From the NCBI RefSeq assembly GCF_019679435.2, contig NZ_CP139781.1:4894001-4958000 (forward strand): a DNA stretch of 64,000 bases. The letters run 5' to 3'. Within the stretch, counting starts at the first letter, position 1. Every line of letters begins with the position of its first letter. Of this stretch, positions 8,417 to 18,258 are shown piece after piece. This DNA is from Actomonas aquatica. GTDB lineage: Bacteria; Verrucomicrobiota; Verrucomicrobiia; Opitutales; Opitutaceae. Both the position numbers and the translations under genes were made by a program. Below the pieces are notes generated by a model. The model saw nothing but the letters and a program-made list of their open reading frames with translations. It did not search any database and was not told the origin of the DNA.

Positions 8417-11400
8417 TCACGCGGGGGTCGCCGACAACTCGTCGGCGATGGCGCGGGCGACTTCGGCCAGCGGGGCGGGTTTGCGGAGCACGCGGCGCAC
8501 CTTCACGGCCTGCAGTTGGTCGTGGAGTTCGCTCTCGAGGTGACCGGTGTAGATGATGACCGGCAGCTCGGGACGGACGGCAAGCATGCGTTTGGCGAGG
8601 TCGCGACCGCTCAGCTCGGGCATCGAGAGGTCTGAGAGCACGAGGGCAAAATCATCGGGGCCCTGTTCAAAACGTTTCCAGGCTTCGACTGGATCGGTGA
8701 AGGTTTCGACGCGGTAGCCGATGCGGGAGAGCAGAGCCTCGAAGTTGAGGGTGATCATCGGTTCATCGTCGACCACGAGCAGACGCTCGCCGTGTCCCGG
8801 CGCGATTTCGGGGTTGGTTACGGTCGGGGTGCGGGACGCCGGGGCTGCGGCGATCGGCAGGTGGACCTCCACCGTGGTGCCCTGACCGGGCGCGCTGCGC
8901 AGGGTGATCGCGCCGTCGTGGTTTTCGACGACGGTGTGCACGACGGCCATGCCGAGGCCGGTGCCCTGCCCGGGCGGCTTGGTGGTGAAGAAGGGATCAA
9001 AGATGCGCTGCAAGGTGGCTTCATCCATGCCGCATCCGGTATCGGATATGCGGATACGTGCGTAGGCACCGGGAGCGAGTGCCGCGAGCGCGGGGGGCAG
9101 CGGGGCGGTGAGGGGAACTTCTTCCAACTGCAGGACGACGTCGCCGCCATGGGCGGGCAGGGCCTGCCAGGCGTTGGAGCAGAGGTTGACCAGCAGTTGG
9201 TGAAGTTGCGCGGCGTCGGCGAAGACCGGCAGCGGTCCGTCGGGCAGCTTCAGAGCGCAGCGGGTGGAGGATGGGGCACTGGCTTTGGCGAGGCGGTAAA
9301 CCTCGCGGGCGATGTCATCGAGCAGGAGGGATTCGCGGCGTGGTTCGTTTTCGTTGCTGAAGGTCAGCACGTGTTGCACGAGTTCGCGGGCGCGGTCGCT
9401 GGACTGGTTGATTTGCGCGACCTGGACGTGCGCGTCGGAGTCTCGCGGCAGGGCGTAAGCAACCCGATCGATGGAGCCTTGGATGGTGGTGAGGATGTTG
9501 TTGATGTCGTGGGCGATGCCGCCGGCCAGGGTGCCGAGGGACTCGAGTTTGCGGGCCTGCACCGAGCGGGCCTCCACCTCTTTCTGCCGGCGTTCCTCGG
9601 CCTTGCGGTCGCTCACGTCGCGCATGATGCCGAAGCCGCCCACGAGGCGATCGTCCTGGCGAATAAATCCGGCGCAGGTTTCTACCTCGATCTCGCGGCC
9701 GTCCTTGGTGCGCAGCTGGTATTCGAAGGTGACGGAGCGTTCCGGGTTGAGGCGGCGTTGGATGTAGAGGCGGGTGCGGCGGGCGGCGGTCTCGTCGATG
9801 ATGTCGTAGATGCGCATCTGCATCGCCTCCTCGCGGGTGTAGCCGGTGAGTCGTTCGCCGGCGGCGTTGAAGGAGGTGAAACGGCCGCTGAAATCGACCG
9901 TGAAGATAAAGTCGTTGGTCTGATCGATGACTTCTTTGAAGCGGGCCTGCAGCAGGTCGCGTTGCTCGGTGCTTTGGTCGATCTCGAGGCGTTGGGCAGC
10001 CACCCGGCGGCGCAACAGACCCACCCAGGTCATGCCGGCGCCCAGTCCGGCGGCCATGAGCAGAATGATGGCGAGGGTGCGGCTGGTGGTCCACCACGTG
10101 GGGGTGTTGAGCAACACCACATCGGGCGGGGTGCGCAGACGGAGATTAAAATCGTGGGGACGGTTGAACTCGTCGAATTCCGTTTCGTAGAGACCGGAGA
10201 TGCGCAGTTGGCTCCCGGGACGCAGATCGAGCAGACCACTGGCGTCCACTTCGGCACGGGAGGCTTCCCACGTGGCTTCCATCACGCTACCGCCGCGGGC
10301 GAGGCTGAGGGTGACGCCTTGGCGGTGGGGCACGGCGCTGATGAGTTCGGCTTCCACCTCGACCATGGCACCGTCGGGCAGAGCGTCGCCATCGCGGCTC
10401 GCCAGGACGGCGGCGAAGGGCGCGGCCACGGGCGGTTCTTCGTGACCGATCACGCGGTATTGGGTCTCACGCAGCACAAAACGATTGCCGAGGCGGCCGG
10501 GCAGACCGACGAGTTCGACGACGTCGCCGGGCTGCAATGCGGGTTCGGTGAGGCGACTGAGGGCGCGCAGGCTGTCGTGGCCGTCGGTGATCCAGAGGGC
10601 GCGTCCCGGCAGATGCAGGGTCACGGTGCCGCGGGTCTTGGCGAGGTGGTCGGCCTGGCCTTGGCCGCGGTAACCTTGCAACGAGGTGAGGGAGGATTCG
10701 GGAGCGTCGAAGAGGTCCTCCCGCGCAGGTTCGACGACTTCGACATTTTGCGGCGTCGGCACCAGCAGGTTCACCGTTTCGAGGAACGGCTCGCCGCTGG
10801 TGACAGCGACGCACACCCCGTCCAGACGCAGGAACGCTCCGGGTGCGACCGAGGGCGGGAGGGGCGCGTCGACTCGAGCGGTGAACTCGCCGCCCGGGGT
10901 TGTGAGGTGGAGGAGGGTGTGGTCTTCGAGCGGGTTCAGTTGATGCAGGTAACCCTGGAGGCTCACCCATTGACTGTCTTCGACGCCGGTGAGGGCTTGT
11001 TCGAGGGTGACGTCCCGCGGCGAGAGGACTGGTCGCACGCCTTCGAAGGCGAAGGACGTGGCCACCACTTGCGGGGCAAATGCGCCCGGAGCGGCGTGTC
11101 CCACCACCGTGATAGCCTGACCCGATTGCAGTCCGGGTAGCCGGGATCGGTCCTGGATGGCTTCGGCGCTGAGCTGCACGCGCACGCTACCCGACGCATC
11201 GAGGAGGTAGAAATAGCGGTGGTCGGGATCGGGGTAGGTGATGGTGCCCTTGAGGGTGACGGGCAGGTTTTGGCGGATGGCTTCCGTGGTGAGTTGCAGA
11301 ACCTGCCGCGCCACGCGGAGCTTGTGCGAGGGTTGCACGGCAGCGGTTTGGGTCGGGTCCAAGGTCCGGAAAACCGCGTTTGTGATTGGGTGGTCAGTGA

Positions 11401-12394
11401 AGCGGGCGTGCCACCGGCCGACCAACGCGACGGCTTCACCACTGCGGGCGCGGCGGGCTTGAGAGGTGTGGACGGTGATCTGACCGGTATTGTCGTGGAG
11501 GATCAGTTGGCCGTCGCGGTTGTGGTGGAGGACCATGGCCTGCAGGCGCAGCCACGCGCCGTCTTCGAGATGGGCCAGGTCGGCGATGGCGGTGGGAGGC
11601 AGTTGCCAGGGAGAGGCGAGGTCGGGGGCGTCCGTCAGCACGTGATGGATGCTGGGAATCCACAGGGCATAATCCTCGCGCGTCTCGTCGGGTTGCTCGG
11701 TCGGCACCCACACCCCACGCAGTCGCACAAAATGGCCGGTGAGGTCCGGCACCGGGTCGCCCGCGACGCGGAGGACGCGACCCGTCACGGTGCGGTCGGC
11801 GACCACCAGTTCGAGTTGGAGGTGGTTGGGCTCCGGGATGGATTGGCGGTCGACGTAAGCGTCCACCTCGATGAAACGGCGAATGAGTGCGGGATCATCG
11901 GGCCATTCACTGCCCAGCCGCCCGGCGGGACGCAGGGCTCCCTCCCGGATGACTTCGATCTGAGTGTCGCCGGCACCGAGGCCGAGGGCCGGAATCTGGG
12001 TGCCGGTGAGGCGCACGATCTGCCCGGAGTGCAGCGGCAGCGGCTGGGTGGTGGTGTTAAAAAAGACGCCTCGATTTTCGATTTCGCACCACAACAGTGA
12101 CCAGCTTGGATCGTAGAGCAGGACGGTGAGAGTGAGGTCAATACGGTGTGGCAGCTCGCGTAGTTTGGAGTCGCTGAGAACGGCCCAAAGCGCGTCGGGG
12201 GTGGCGAGCAGAGGTGGTGCTGCCGTCGGCGCGGGGGTTGCGGCCGGCGAGGAGGTGGTGGGTTGGGCGGCGAGCGGGAGGGCCCCGCAAAGCAGGCCCA
12301 TGCACACGCGGAGGAGGGAAGCATAGCGGAACCTCCACGTCCGCTGGTAAGGCAAACGCGGCGACGAGGCAGAAAAAAGTCGCGTGGCAGGCAT
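8417..12394 (-). CDS. Hybrid sensor histidine kinase with tandem beta-barrel-like periplasmic repeats
   Basis: 1325 residues. A signal-type hydrophobic segment near residues 25-45 is followed by about 720 residues of periplasmic sequence built from about seven similar units (pattern: V-x-L-x-G-x-V ... D-x-x-G-x-I-x-V ... L-x-x-G-x-x-V-x-L-x-G), which look like OB-type folds. A transmembrane helix at about 768-790 leads to a coiled segment, a PAS domain (about 815-935), a HisKA domain with LAGGIAHDINNIL (His962), an HATPase with DTGCGM and GTGLGMAVV, and a C-terminal receiver with VVDDEP and Asp1255 in LSDLSMPELSG. It is an orphan two-component protein; no separate regulator is adjacent. A partner and a signal cannot be named. 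Confidence 0.9.
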   Translation of the reverse strand: MPATRLFSASSPRLPYQRTWRFRYASLLRVCMGLLCGALPLAAQPTTSSPAATPAPTAAPPLLATPDALWAVLSDSKLRELPHRIDLTLTVLLYDPSWSLLWCEIENRGVFFNTTTQPLPLHSGQIVRLTGTQIPALGLGAGDTQIEVIREGALRPAGRLGSEWPDDPALIRRFIEVDAYVDRQSIPEPNHLQLELVVADRTVTGRVLRVAGDPVPDLTGHFVRLRGVWVPTEQPDETREDYALWIPSIHHVLTDAPDLASPWQLPPTAIADLAHLEDGAWLRLQAMVLHHNRDGQLILHDNTGQITVHTSQARRARSGEAVALVGRWHARFTDHPITNAVFRTLDPTQTAAVQPSHKLRVARQVLQLTTEAIRQNLPVTLKGTITYPDPDHRYFYLLDASGSVRVQLSAEAIQDRSRLPGLQSGQAITVVGHAAPGAFAPQVVATSFAFEGVRPVLSPRDVTLEQALTGVEDSQWVSLQGYLHQLNPLEDHTLLHLTTPGGEFTARVDAPLPPSVAPGAFLRLDGVCVAVTSGEPFLETVNLLVPTPQNVEVVEPAREDLFDAPESSLTSLQGYRGQGQADHLAKTRGTVTLHLPGRALWITDGHDSLRALSRLTEPALQPGDVVELVGLPGRLGNRFVLRETQYRVIGHEEPPVAAPFAAVLASRDGDALPDGAMVEVEAELISAVPHRQGVTLSLARGGSVMEATWEASRAEVDASGLLDLRPGSQLRISGLYETEFDEFNRPHDFNLRLRTPPDVVLLNTPTWWTTSRTLAIILLMAAGLGAGMTWVGLLRRRVAAQRLEIDQSTEQRDLLQARFKEVIDQTNDFIFTVDFSGRFTSFNAAGERLTGYTREEAMQMRIYDIIDETAARRTRLYIQRRLNPERSVTFEYQLRTKDGREIEVETCAGFIRQDDRLVGGFGIMRDVSDRKAEERRQKEVEARSVQARKLESLGTLAGGIAHDINNILTTIQGSIDRVAYALPRDSDAHVQVAQINQSSDRARELVQHVLTFSNENEPRRESLLLDDIAREVYRLAKASAPSSTRCALKLPDGPLPVFADAAQLHQLLVNLCSNAWQALPAHGGDVVLQLEEVPLTAPLPPALAALAPGAYARIRISDTGCGMDEATLQRIFDPFFTTKPPGQGTGLGMAVVHTVVENHDGAITLRSAPGQGTTVEVHLPIAAAPASRTPTVTNPEIAPGHGERLLVVDDEPMITLNFEALLSRIGYRVETFTDPVEAWKRFEQGPDDFALVLSDLSMPELSGRDLAKRMLAVRPELPVIIYTGHLESELHDQLQAVKVRRVLRKPAPLAEVARAIADELSATPA

Positions 12395-12705
12395 CAGGTC
12401 CGAACCTCATCCCGGGAGGAGCGAGGGCAGGGGATCAGCCTGTATAATGATTTGCATTGAGGCAAACCGCCGCCCGTCCGCTCTTCTACGTAGGGGCCCC
12501 TGGATAGGTTTACGTAGAGAGCCTGGCGGAGTGGGAAAACGACCGGATTGAAGTCAATTTTAGGCACAGCATGACACATGCGGGAAAGCCTCAGCCAAGG
12601 GGACAAACCCCGATCCGGTCGGCATGGCTTTGGCGCCGGCGAGCGCCGCGCGGGAAGGGGCCGAGGCGTCCCGCGCAGCGATTTTCAAGCCGAAGGTGGC
12701 GCCGA
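12395..12705. other. 311-base intergenic region between kinase and zinc-type receptor
   Basis: No gene is supported here. The left part (12437-12460) is locally A/T-rich and contains TATAATG and its surroundings, a possible promoter for the kinase gene, but no convincing -35 box at proper spacing was found. The right part is GC-rich and contains an 8-base inverted repeat (GCGCGGGA at 12648-12655 and TCCCGCGC at 12669-12676) just downstream of the receptor stop, without a T-run. Confidence 0.35.
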
Positions 12706-14865
12706 CTAGAAGCTGGCGCGCAGGCTCAGGCTCAGGTTGCGGCCGGGCAGGGGCACGACTTCTTTCAGGAACGAGGTGTGCACGCGGGCTTCTTCGTCGG
12801 TGAGATTGGAGCCGCGCAGCAGGAGATCCCAGGTGACCGCGGAGGTGACCCAACGGTAGCCGCCGTAGAGGCCCACGAGCGTGTAGGCGTCGGTGGTGGT
12901 TTCACCGGGGGCGGTGCGGTCCTGTTCGAACACGTGGCTGACGTCGGCCCCGGCGCGCCATTGGTGGAGCGACCAATCGAGGCCGGCGCGCAGGCGGGTC
13001 GGCGTGGTGCGCGGCAGATCGGTGCGGTCGCTGGTGTTGCGGGCGCGCACGAAGTCGCCCGAGAGGCTCAGATCGAGATGGCCGTGTTGGTCCTCGTGCA
13101 GGTGGATGGTGGTGGTGAATTCGGCGCCGTGGAAATCGGCGTCGCGCTGCACAAACGCATACACGGGCAACCCGTCCGCTTCCGCCCCGGTGGGGTTCTC
13201 GTAGATGTAACCGTCGAAGTGGTTGAGGAAGACGGTGAGCTCGGACGAGAACAGTTCGCCGCGATGACGGAGGGAGAGGTCCAGGCCGTGCGAGATCTCG
13301 TGGCCGAGATTGGCGTCACCGAGCTCGTAGGCGTTGGTGCCGATATGCGGACCATCGGCGTAGAGTTCCTGGGCCGAGGGCGTGCGCTCGGTGTGGGCGA
13401 GAGACGCGGCGACCGTCCAAGATTCGTTGAGCTTTTGCACCCAGCCGAGTGAGCCGCTCACGGCGTCCTCGGATGCCCGGCGACCGCTGCCATCCTCGAC
13501 ATCGATGCCGGTGTGATCCCAACGGGCACCGAACTGCCAGAGCGTGGGGCCGGCTTCGACCTCCTCGAAGGCGAAGAGGGCAAATTCGCGCGTGCGGTAG
13601 GCGGGCAGGAAGGCCTCGGCCCCGACGGCATCAAACTCACTTTCGCCAAACTTGGCGCCGACTGCCCCCTGCAGGCCGCCCCAAGGTTGGTGCAGGGCGT
13701 CGAGGCGCAGGTCGTAGCCCCGATTGGTGAAGGTCGTGCCGATCTCATCGCCCTCGAGCTCGCGGTGTTCGTAGTCGGCGTGGACGGCGCGGAAACGCAG
13801 GGCGCGCAAGGCGGCGAAGGGGTCGCGCAACTCGCCCTCAAGTTCGAAGCGACGCTGGCTTAGGTCGACCGAGACCAGTTCCTCGCCGTGCTCGTGCTCG
13901 TCGTGGTCCTCGTCGTCGTGATCCTCTTCCTCATGGTCTTCGTCCTCGTGGTGTTCGTGGCTGTGAGCACCGGGCGGGATGCCGTAGAGGGTGTCGAAGC
14001 CGCTGTAAGCAAAGCCGAGGTAACCCCGGTCGCCGACCCAGGACAGGCCCAGGGCGCCGCCGGTGGAGTCGACGTAGGAGTTGGGCACATGCCCGTAGGC
14101 TTCGGCCTCCTCCTCCTCATCGTGGTCATCGTGATCCTCCTCATCGTGGTCCTCGTCGTCGTGATCATGTTCAGCCTCTTCCTCGGCGCGCAGGCGGGCG
14201 CTCTCGGCGTAACCGGGAATTTCCACGTCGCCGCTGCGGCGGTCAAAGGCGTCGACGTGCCAAGCAAGGGCGCCGGAGCTGCCTTCGATGACGAGGCCGA
14301 AGGCGCGCTCGTCGTTGCCGGTGGCGTAGCGGCCCTCGGTGCGGCCGTGGATGCCGGGCTCAGGGGCGGTGGTGTGTATCCGGTGAGTCACGACGTTGAC
14401 TGCGCCGCCGATGGCGGAGCCGCCCTGCAGGAGCGCGGCGGGACCGCGGGTGACTTCGACGCGCTCAATGAGCAGCGGGTCGAGTGACACGGCGTGGTCG
14501 GGACTGATGACGGAGGCGTCGATGGTATCGGTGCCGTTTTGCAGCACGGCGACGCGCGGGCCGCCGAGAGCGCGGATGACGGGGCGGCTCGAACCGGGAC
14601 CGAAGTAGGTCGAGCTCACGCCGGGCTGGTTGGCCAGCAATTCGCCGAGGGTGGCGGCTTGGTCGCGGCGCACGGTCTCGTCGCCGATGACGGTGGTGGG
14701 TTGGGCGATCTCGCTTTGCGAGCGCGCGTAAGGGTGCGTCGAGACGACAAAGTCGCCGAGGTGCACGGTATGGTTATCAGCGGCCGCGGAGGGCGGCAGC
14801 GTGGTTTGGGCAAACGCGCAGGAAGCGAGGGCGCTGCCCAGCAAGAGACGAAAGGAAAGGGACAT
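12706..14865 (-). CDS. TonB-dependent receptor with His/Asp/Glu-rich loops, zinc-type
   Basis: 719 residues from the ATG at 14865 (MSLSFRLLLGSALASCAFAQ, a signal peptide); the frame continues upstream but without plausible coding. The plug domain shows LGELLANQPGVSSTYFGPG and RGPAALLQGGSAIGGAVNVV, and the C-terminus ends in LSLRASF with terminal Phe, as in outer-membrane barrels. Two long loops are runs of His, Asp and Glu (for example EHDHDDEDHDEEDHDDHDEE and HSHEHHEDEDHEEEDHD). This resembles ZnuD-type zinc receptors. The metal is inferred from the loops. The next gene upstream encodes a small His-containing membrane protein that may act with it. Confidence 0.85.
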   Translation of the reverse strand: MSLSFRLLLGSALASCAFAQTTLPPSAAADNHTVHLGDFVVSTHPYARSQSEIAQPTTVIGDETVRRDQAATLGELLANQPGVSSTYFGPGSSRPVIRALGGPRVAVLQNGTDTIDASVISPDHAVSLDPLLIERVEVTRGPAALLQGGSAIGGAVNVVTHRIHTTAPEPGIHGRTEGRYATGNDERAFGLVIEGSSGALAWHVDAFDRRSGDVEIPGYAESARLRAEEEAEHDHDDEDHDEEDHDDHDEEEEAEAYGHVPNSYVDSTGGALGLSWVGDRGYLGFAYSGFDTLYGIPPGAHSHEHHEDEDHEEEDHDDEDHDEHEHGEELVSVDLSQRRFELEGELRDPFAALRALRFRAVHADYEHRELEGDEIGTTFTNRGYDLRLDALHQPWGGLQGAVGAKFGESEFDAVGAEAFLPAYRTREFALFAFEEVEAGPTLWQFGARWDHTGIDVEDGSGRRASEDAVSGSLGWVQKLNESWTVAASLAHTERTPSAQELYADGPHIGTNAYELGDANLGHEISHGLDLSLRHRGELFSSELTVFLNHFDGYIYENPTGAEADGLPVYAFVQRDADFHGAEFTTTIHLHEDQHGHLDLSLSGDFVRARNTSDRTDLPRTTPTRLRAGLDWSLHQWRAGADVSHVFEQDRTAPGETTTDAYTLVGLYGGYRWVTSAVTWDLLLRGSNLTDEEARVHTSFLKEVVPLPGRNLSLSLRASF

Positions 14866-15004
14866 GATACGGATGTGAGAGAGGGGCCGAGCGGGCGCAC
14901 GGAGGCACGGAGGGCGCGGCGGGTTGCGGTTCAAAACGGCGCACGCACAGCGCGCGCGCCGGTAGGGCAACGGGGTAGGCAGGCGGCGCGGTGGCCGCCG
15001 GTTC

Positions 15005-15322
15005 TCACATCTGCGGAGGGGCGCGTCCCGGTGGGAGCGACCAGGTGGGCGTCGGCTGGGCGACGCGCGTCACGGGCGTGATCGAGCCGAGCGCCAGCAA
15101 GGCGACCGGCGCAAACAGCACGACCGTCAGCGCCGGGGTCACACCGCCGGCGAAGAGATCCACCGCGCAACTGTGCTCGGGGGAATGGGCATCATCGTGC
15201 ACCACGACGTGCAGCTCCGGCGCGACCGTCAGCACGCCCAAGGCAAACACCGTCCACGCCAGCAGGACCGCGAGGACGCGGCGGCGAGGTTGGGCTTTGC
15301 GGTAATGGGCGGAGATGAACAT
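15005..15322 (-). CDS. Small membrane protein with His/Asp/Cys cluster, next to zinc-type receptor
   Basis: 105 residues from the ATG at 15322. There is a basic N-terminus, a hydrophobic helix (VLAVLLAWTVFALGVLTVA), then HVVVHDDAHSPEHSC, a compact possible metal-binding cluster, then a second hydrophobic segment. It lies upstream of the His-rich TonB receptor on the same strand, 139 bases apart. Small proteins of this kind are often found beside metal receptors; a zinc-related role is inference. The in-frame extension to 15445 is unlikely because it would run into the region upstream of the divergent peptidase gene. Confidence 0.65.
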   Translation of the reverse strand: MFISAHYRKAQPRRRVLAVLLAWTVFALGVLTVAPELHVVVHDDAHSPEHSCAVDLFAGGVTPALTVVLFAPVALLALGSITPVTRVAQPTPTWSLPPGRAPPQM

Positions 15323-15498
15323 CGCGGACAGACGGCTTACTAGCGGGCATGGTATAGAACGCGTCAAGTCACCGGAGGCGGGAATTTGCGATGTTCGCCC
15401 ATCGGCGGCGAACGCTGCGTGGACGAACCGGTTTTGAAATTTCAAATCGGGTGCACTGGAGCGTTGCGGCGCGAGCGTTAAGGGGCAGCGATGGGGCC

Positions 15499-17571
15499 AT
15501 GAATACGTTATCCCGGTGGCGCCGTTTGGCGTCGGTTTGTTTGGTCTCTTTGGGGGCCACGGTGGCTTCGGCCGATGATGGCATGTGGTTGCTCAACGCG
15601 CCGCCGACGGCGCAGCTGCAGGAACGCTACGGCTTCACGCCCACGGCGGACTGGCTGGAGCACCTGCAGAAATCCTCGGTGCGTTTTAACAACGGCGGTT
15701 CCGGCTCCTTCGTGTCGGCCGACGGTCTGGTCATCACCAACCACCACGTGGCGTCGGATGTCCTGCACAAGTTGAGCTCCGCGGATCACGACCTGTTGGA
15801 GGACGGTTTCATCGCCCGCACCCGTGACGCCGAGCTGCCCTGTCTCGATCTCGAGCTCAACGTGCTCATGTCGATCGAGGATGTGACCGACCGCGTGAAC
15901 GCCGCCGTGGGCGCCGACCTCGATCCCGCCGCCGCCAGTGCCGCGCGTCGTGCCGTGCTCGCGGAGATCGAACAGGAGTCGCTGGCCGAGACGGGGCTAC
16001 GCAGTGACGTCGAGTCGCTGTATCAGGGAGCTCAATACCACCTCTATCGATACAAGCGCTACACCGACGTGCGCCTGGTCTTCGCGCCAGAGAGTGCGGC
16101 GGGCGCATTTGGCGGTGACCCGGACAACTTTGGTTACCCGCGCTACTGCCTCGATGTGACCTTCTTTCGGGTTTACGAGAACGATCAGCCGGCGGCGATC
16201 GAGCATCACCTGACCTGGAACAGTGCCGGCACGCAGGAAGGCGACCTGGTGTTTGTGACCGGCCACCCCGGCTCGACCGATCGTCTCATCACGATGGCGG
16301 AGATGGATTTCTCCCGCGATGTGTCGGTGCCGCAGGTGCTGTGGTGGATCAAAAGCCGCGAGGTGCTGCTCAACGCCTACAGCAAAACCAGCGGCGAAGC
16401 GGCGCGCCAGGCCAAGGACGAGCTGCTTTACATGCAGAACGGTCGCAAAGTTTACGACGGTGAGATTTCCGGCCTCCTGGATCCGGCATTGAAGGCCATG
16501 AAGCAGGCCGAGGAAGAGCGTCTGCGCGCCTACTCGGCGGCGCATCCGGAGCTCGGCGCCGAGGGCGCTTGGGCCGAGATAGAAGCGGCCCAAGCCGAGC
16601 TCACGGATCTCTATGCCCGCCACCGCTTGGTGGAGCGTTGGAACTTCAACTCGAGCCTGTTTGAAAAGGCGCGCGAGCTCTACCGCGCTCCGACCGAGCG
16701 GGCCAAACCGAACGGCGAGCGTCTGCCGGATTACCGCGAGTCCTCGAAGGCGCAGTTTGAGTTGTCGCTGTTTTCCGAGGAGCCGATCTACCCGGAGTTT
16801 GAGTTGATCAAGGTGAAGCACCACCTCGAGTTCATGGCCATGGCGTTGGGCTCGAACGATCCCGCCGTGGTGATCGCCCTCGGCGGCAAAGCTCCGGCGG
16901 AGCGCGCAGCCGAACTCGTCATGGGCACGAAGGTCGGCGACGTTGCTTATCGTCGGGAGTTGTATGCATTGGATGCCGCCGCGATGGAGACGGTCGAGGA
17001 TCCGATGATCGCGCTCGTGCGCGCGCTCGATGCGAGCTCGCGGGCGATGCAGGAACAGGTGGATGCGATCGACGAAACCAAGTCGCAGGCCCACGCCCGC
17101 ATCGCCAAGGTGCGTTACGCGCTCGACGGCGACAGCGTCTCGCCGGACGCCACCTTCTCGCTGCGCCTCGGCGTCGGCACGGTCAAAGGCGTGCAGGAAG
17201 ACGGCGCGTGGATCGAACCCTACACCAAGATCGGCGGCACCTACGCGCGGGCGGATTTGCACGAGCAAGTGTTCCCCTTCGGCCTGCCGGAAAGCTGGCT
17301 CGAAGCGCGTGACGAGGTGGCGGCGGATACGCCGTATAACTTCATCAGCACGGTCTATTCGATCGGCGGCAACTCCGGCAGTCCGGTGCTGAATCGTGAC
17401 GGTGAATTCGTGGGCATCCTCTTCGACGGCAACATCCACTCGCTGGTCTGGGCTTACGCCTACACCGACACGCTGGCGCGCTCGGTGAACGTCGATGTGC
17501 GTGGCATCCTGGAGGCCTTGGATTCGATCTACGACGCTCAGGAACTGCTCGCGGAAATCAACGCGAAGTAA
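15499..17571 (+). CDS. S46 family dipeptidyl-peptidase (DPP7/DPP11-like)
   Basis: 690 residues from the ATG at 15499, with a signal peptide ending near ASA-DDGMW. The mature start DDGMWLLN is typical for family S46. A chymotrypsin-like His lies in VITNHHVASD (residues 82-83) and the nucleophile is Ser626 in IGGNSGSPVLN. The segment GILFDGN has Gly at the position that is Arg in acidic-specific DPP11, which points to DPP7-like specificity for hydrophobic or aliphatic P1 residues. These periplasmic enzymes remove dipeptides from peptides and fit growth on protein. It is divergent from the small membrane protein gene. Confidence 0.92.
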   Translation: MNTLSRWRRLASVCLVSLGATVASADDGMWLLNAPPTAQLQERYGFTPTADWLEHLQKSSVRFNNGGSGSFVSADGLVITNHHVASDVLHKLSSADHDLLEDGFIARTRDAELPCLDLELNVLMSIEDVTDRVNAAVGADLDPAAASAARRAVLAEIEQESLAETGLRSDVESLYQGAQYHLYRYKRYTDVRLVFAPESAAGAFGGDPDNFGYPRYCLDVTFFRVYENDQPAAIEHHLTWNSAGTQEGDLVFVTGHPGSTDRLITMAEMDFSRDVSVPQVLWWIKSREVLLNAYSKTSGEAARQAKDELLYMQNGRKVYDGEISGLLDPALKAMKQAEEERLRAYSAAHPELGAEGAWAEIEAAQAELTDLYARHRLVERWNFNSSLFEKARELYRAPTERAKPNGERLPDYRESSKAQFELSLFSEEPIYPEFELIKVKHHLEFMAMALGSNDPAVVIALGGKAPAERAAELVMGTKVGDVAYRRELYALDAAAMETVEDPMIALVRALDASSRAMQEQVDAIDETKSQAHARIAKVRYALDGDSVSPDATFSLRLGVGTVKGVQEDGAWIEPYTKIGGTYARADLHEQVFPFGLPESWLEARDEVAADTPYNFISTVYSIGGNSGSPVLNRDGEFVGILFDGNIHSLVWAYAYTDTLARSVNVDVRGILEALDSIYDAQELLAEINAK

Positions 17572-17588
17572 GGGGCGGGCGTTACTGC

Positions 17589-18131
17589 TGTAGCCGGGCT
17601 CGGTGAGCCCGGGCCGGGGTCAACGACCCCGGCTACAGCGGCCAAGATCTGTAGGGCCGTCGCTTGCGACGTGCCGCTGGCAGAGAGGCAGGAGGGAGCG
17701 GCCGAGACGGCCGCTGCTACACTCGGACAGGAGTTGTAGCCGCGGGCGTGTCGCCCGCCTTGCGGTGAGACGGTGGTTGGGGTGCCGAGGCTGGAAGCCT
17801 CGGCCACGGGTTGCTGGTTCGGTGGGTAGTGGGCGCGGCATCTTGCCGCGGCGGCAGTGGGGGAGGCGGCGTGCTGGATGGGGCGGAGAGGCAATGGGCG
17901 GCGTGCCGCAAGCGGCAACCCTACGATGGATGCGCTAAAGGGGGGGCCGTTGTTGTAGCCGGGCTCGGTTAGCCCGGACCGGGGTCAACGACCCCGGCTA
18001 AAGCGGGCCTGGCCTGCTCTGTAGGGCCGTCGCTTGCGACGTGCCGCCGGCGGAGAGGCAACGAGGAGCGGCCGAGACGGCCGCTGCTACACTCGGACGG
18101 ACGTTGTAGCCGCGGGCGTGTCGCCCGCGTT
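17589..18131. repeat. Hairpin-module array 1 (11 modules, order A-B-C-D-E-F-G-A-B-C-D)
   Basis: A 540-base array of short hairpins with 2-3-nt loops and variable linkers. Modules: A, double hairpin GGGCTC-GGT-GAGCCC plus GGGGTC-AAC-GACCCC (17589-17637, again 17954-18002); B, CGTCGC-TT-GCGACG (17650, 18020); C, GCGGCCG-AGA-CGGCCGC (17695, 18065); D, GCGGGCG-TGT-CGCCCGC (17735, 18104); E, GCCGAGGCT-GGA-AGCCTCGGC (17781); F, CGCGGCA-TCT-TGCCGCG (17829); G, TGCCGC-AA-GCGGCA (17899). A, B and D begin with TGTAG; A and C end with CTACA. The A-to-A period is 365 bases. It fills the gap between the S46 gene and the next gene, which holds nothing else recognisable. Confidence 0.9.
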
Positions 18132-18258
18132 TCAGGGGGACGGGGGCGATGGGGGCGTGGCTTTGGACGGGTTCGCGAATGCGCTGGTCGCAGGTTGGTG
18201 CCGCGATAGGCCGCAGATAGTCGGTTGACCAGTGGACACCGTGCCGGAAAATGCATGC

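Noticed and set aside
8792-11140. Long plus-strand open frame of about 782 codons opposite the hybrid kinase
   Set aside because: It is Gly/Ala/Val-rich with no domain, lies fully antisense to a clear kinase gene, and arises from high GC codon bias.
17589-18131. Possible CRISPR array
   Set aside because: Hairpins have no constant repeat with unique spacers, spacing is irregular and no cas gene is present.
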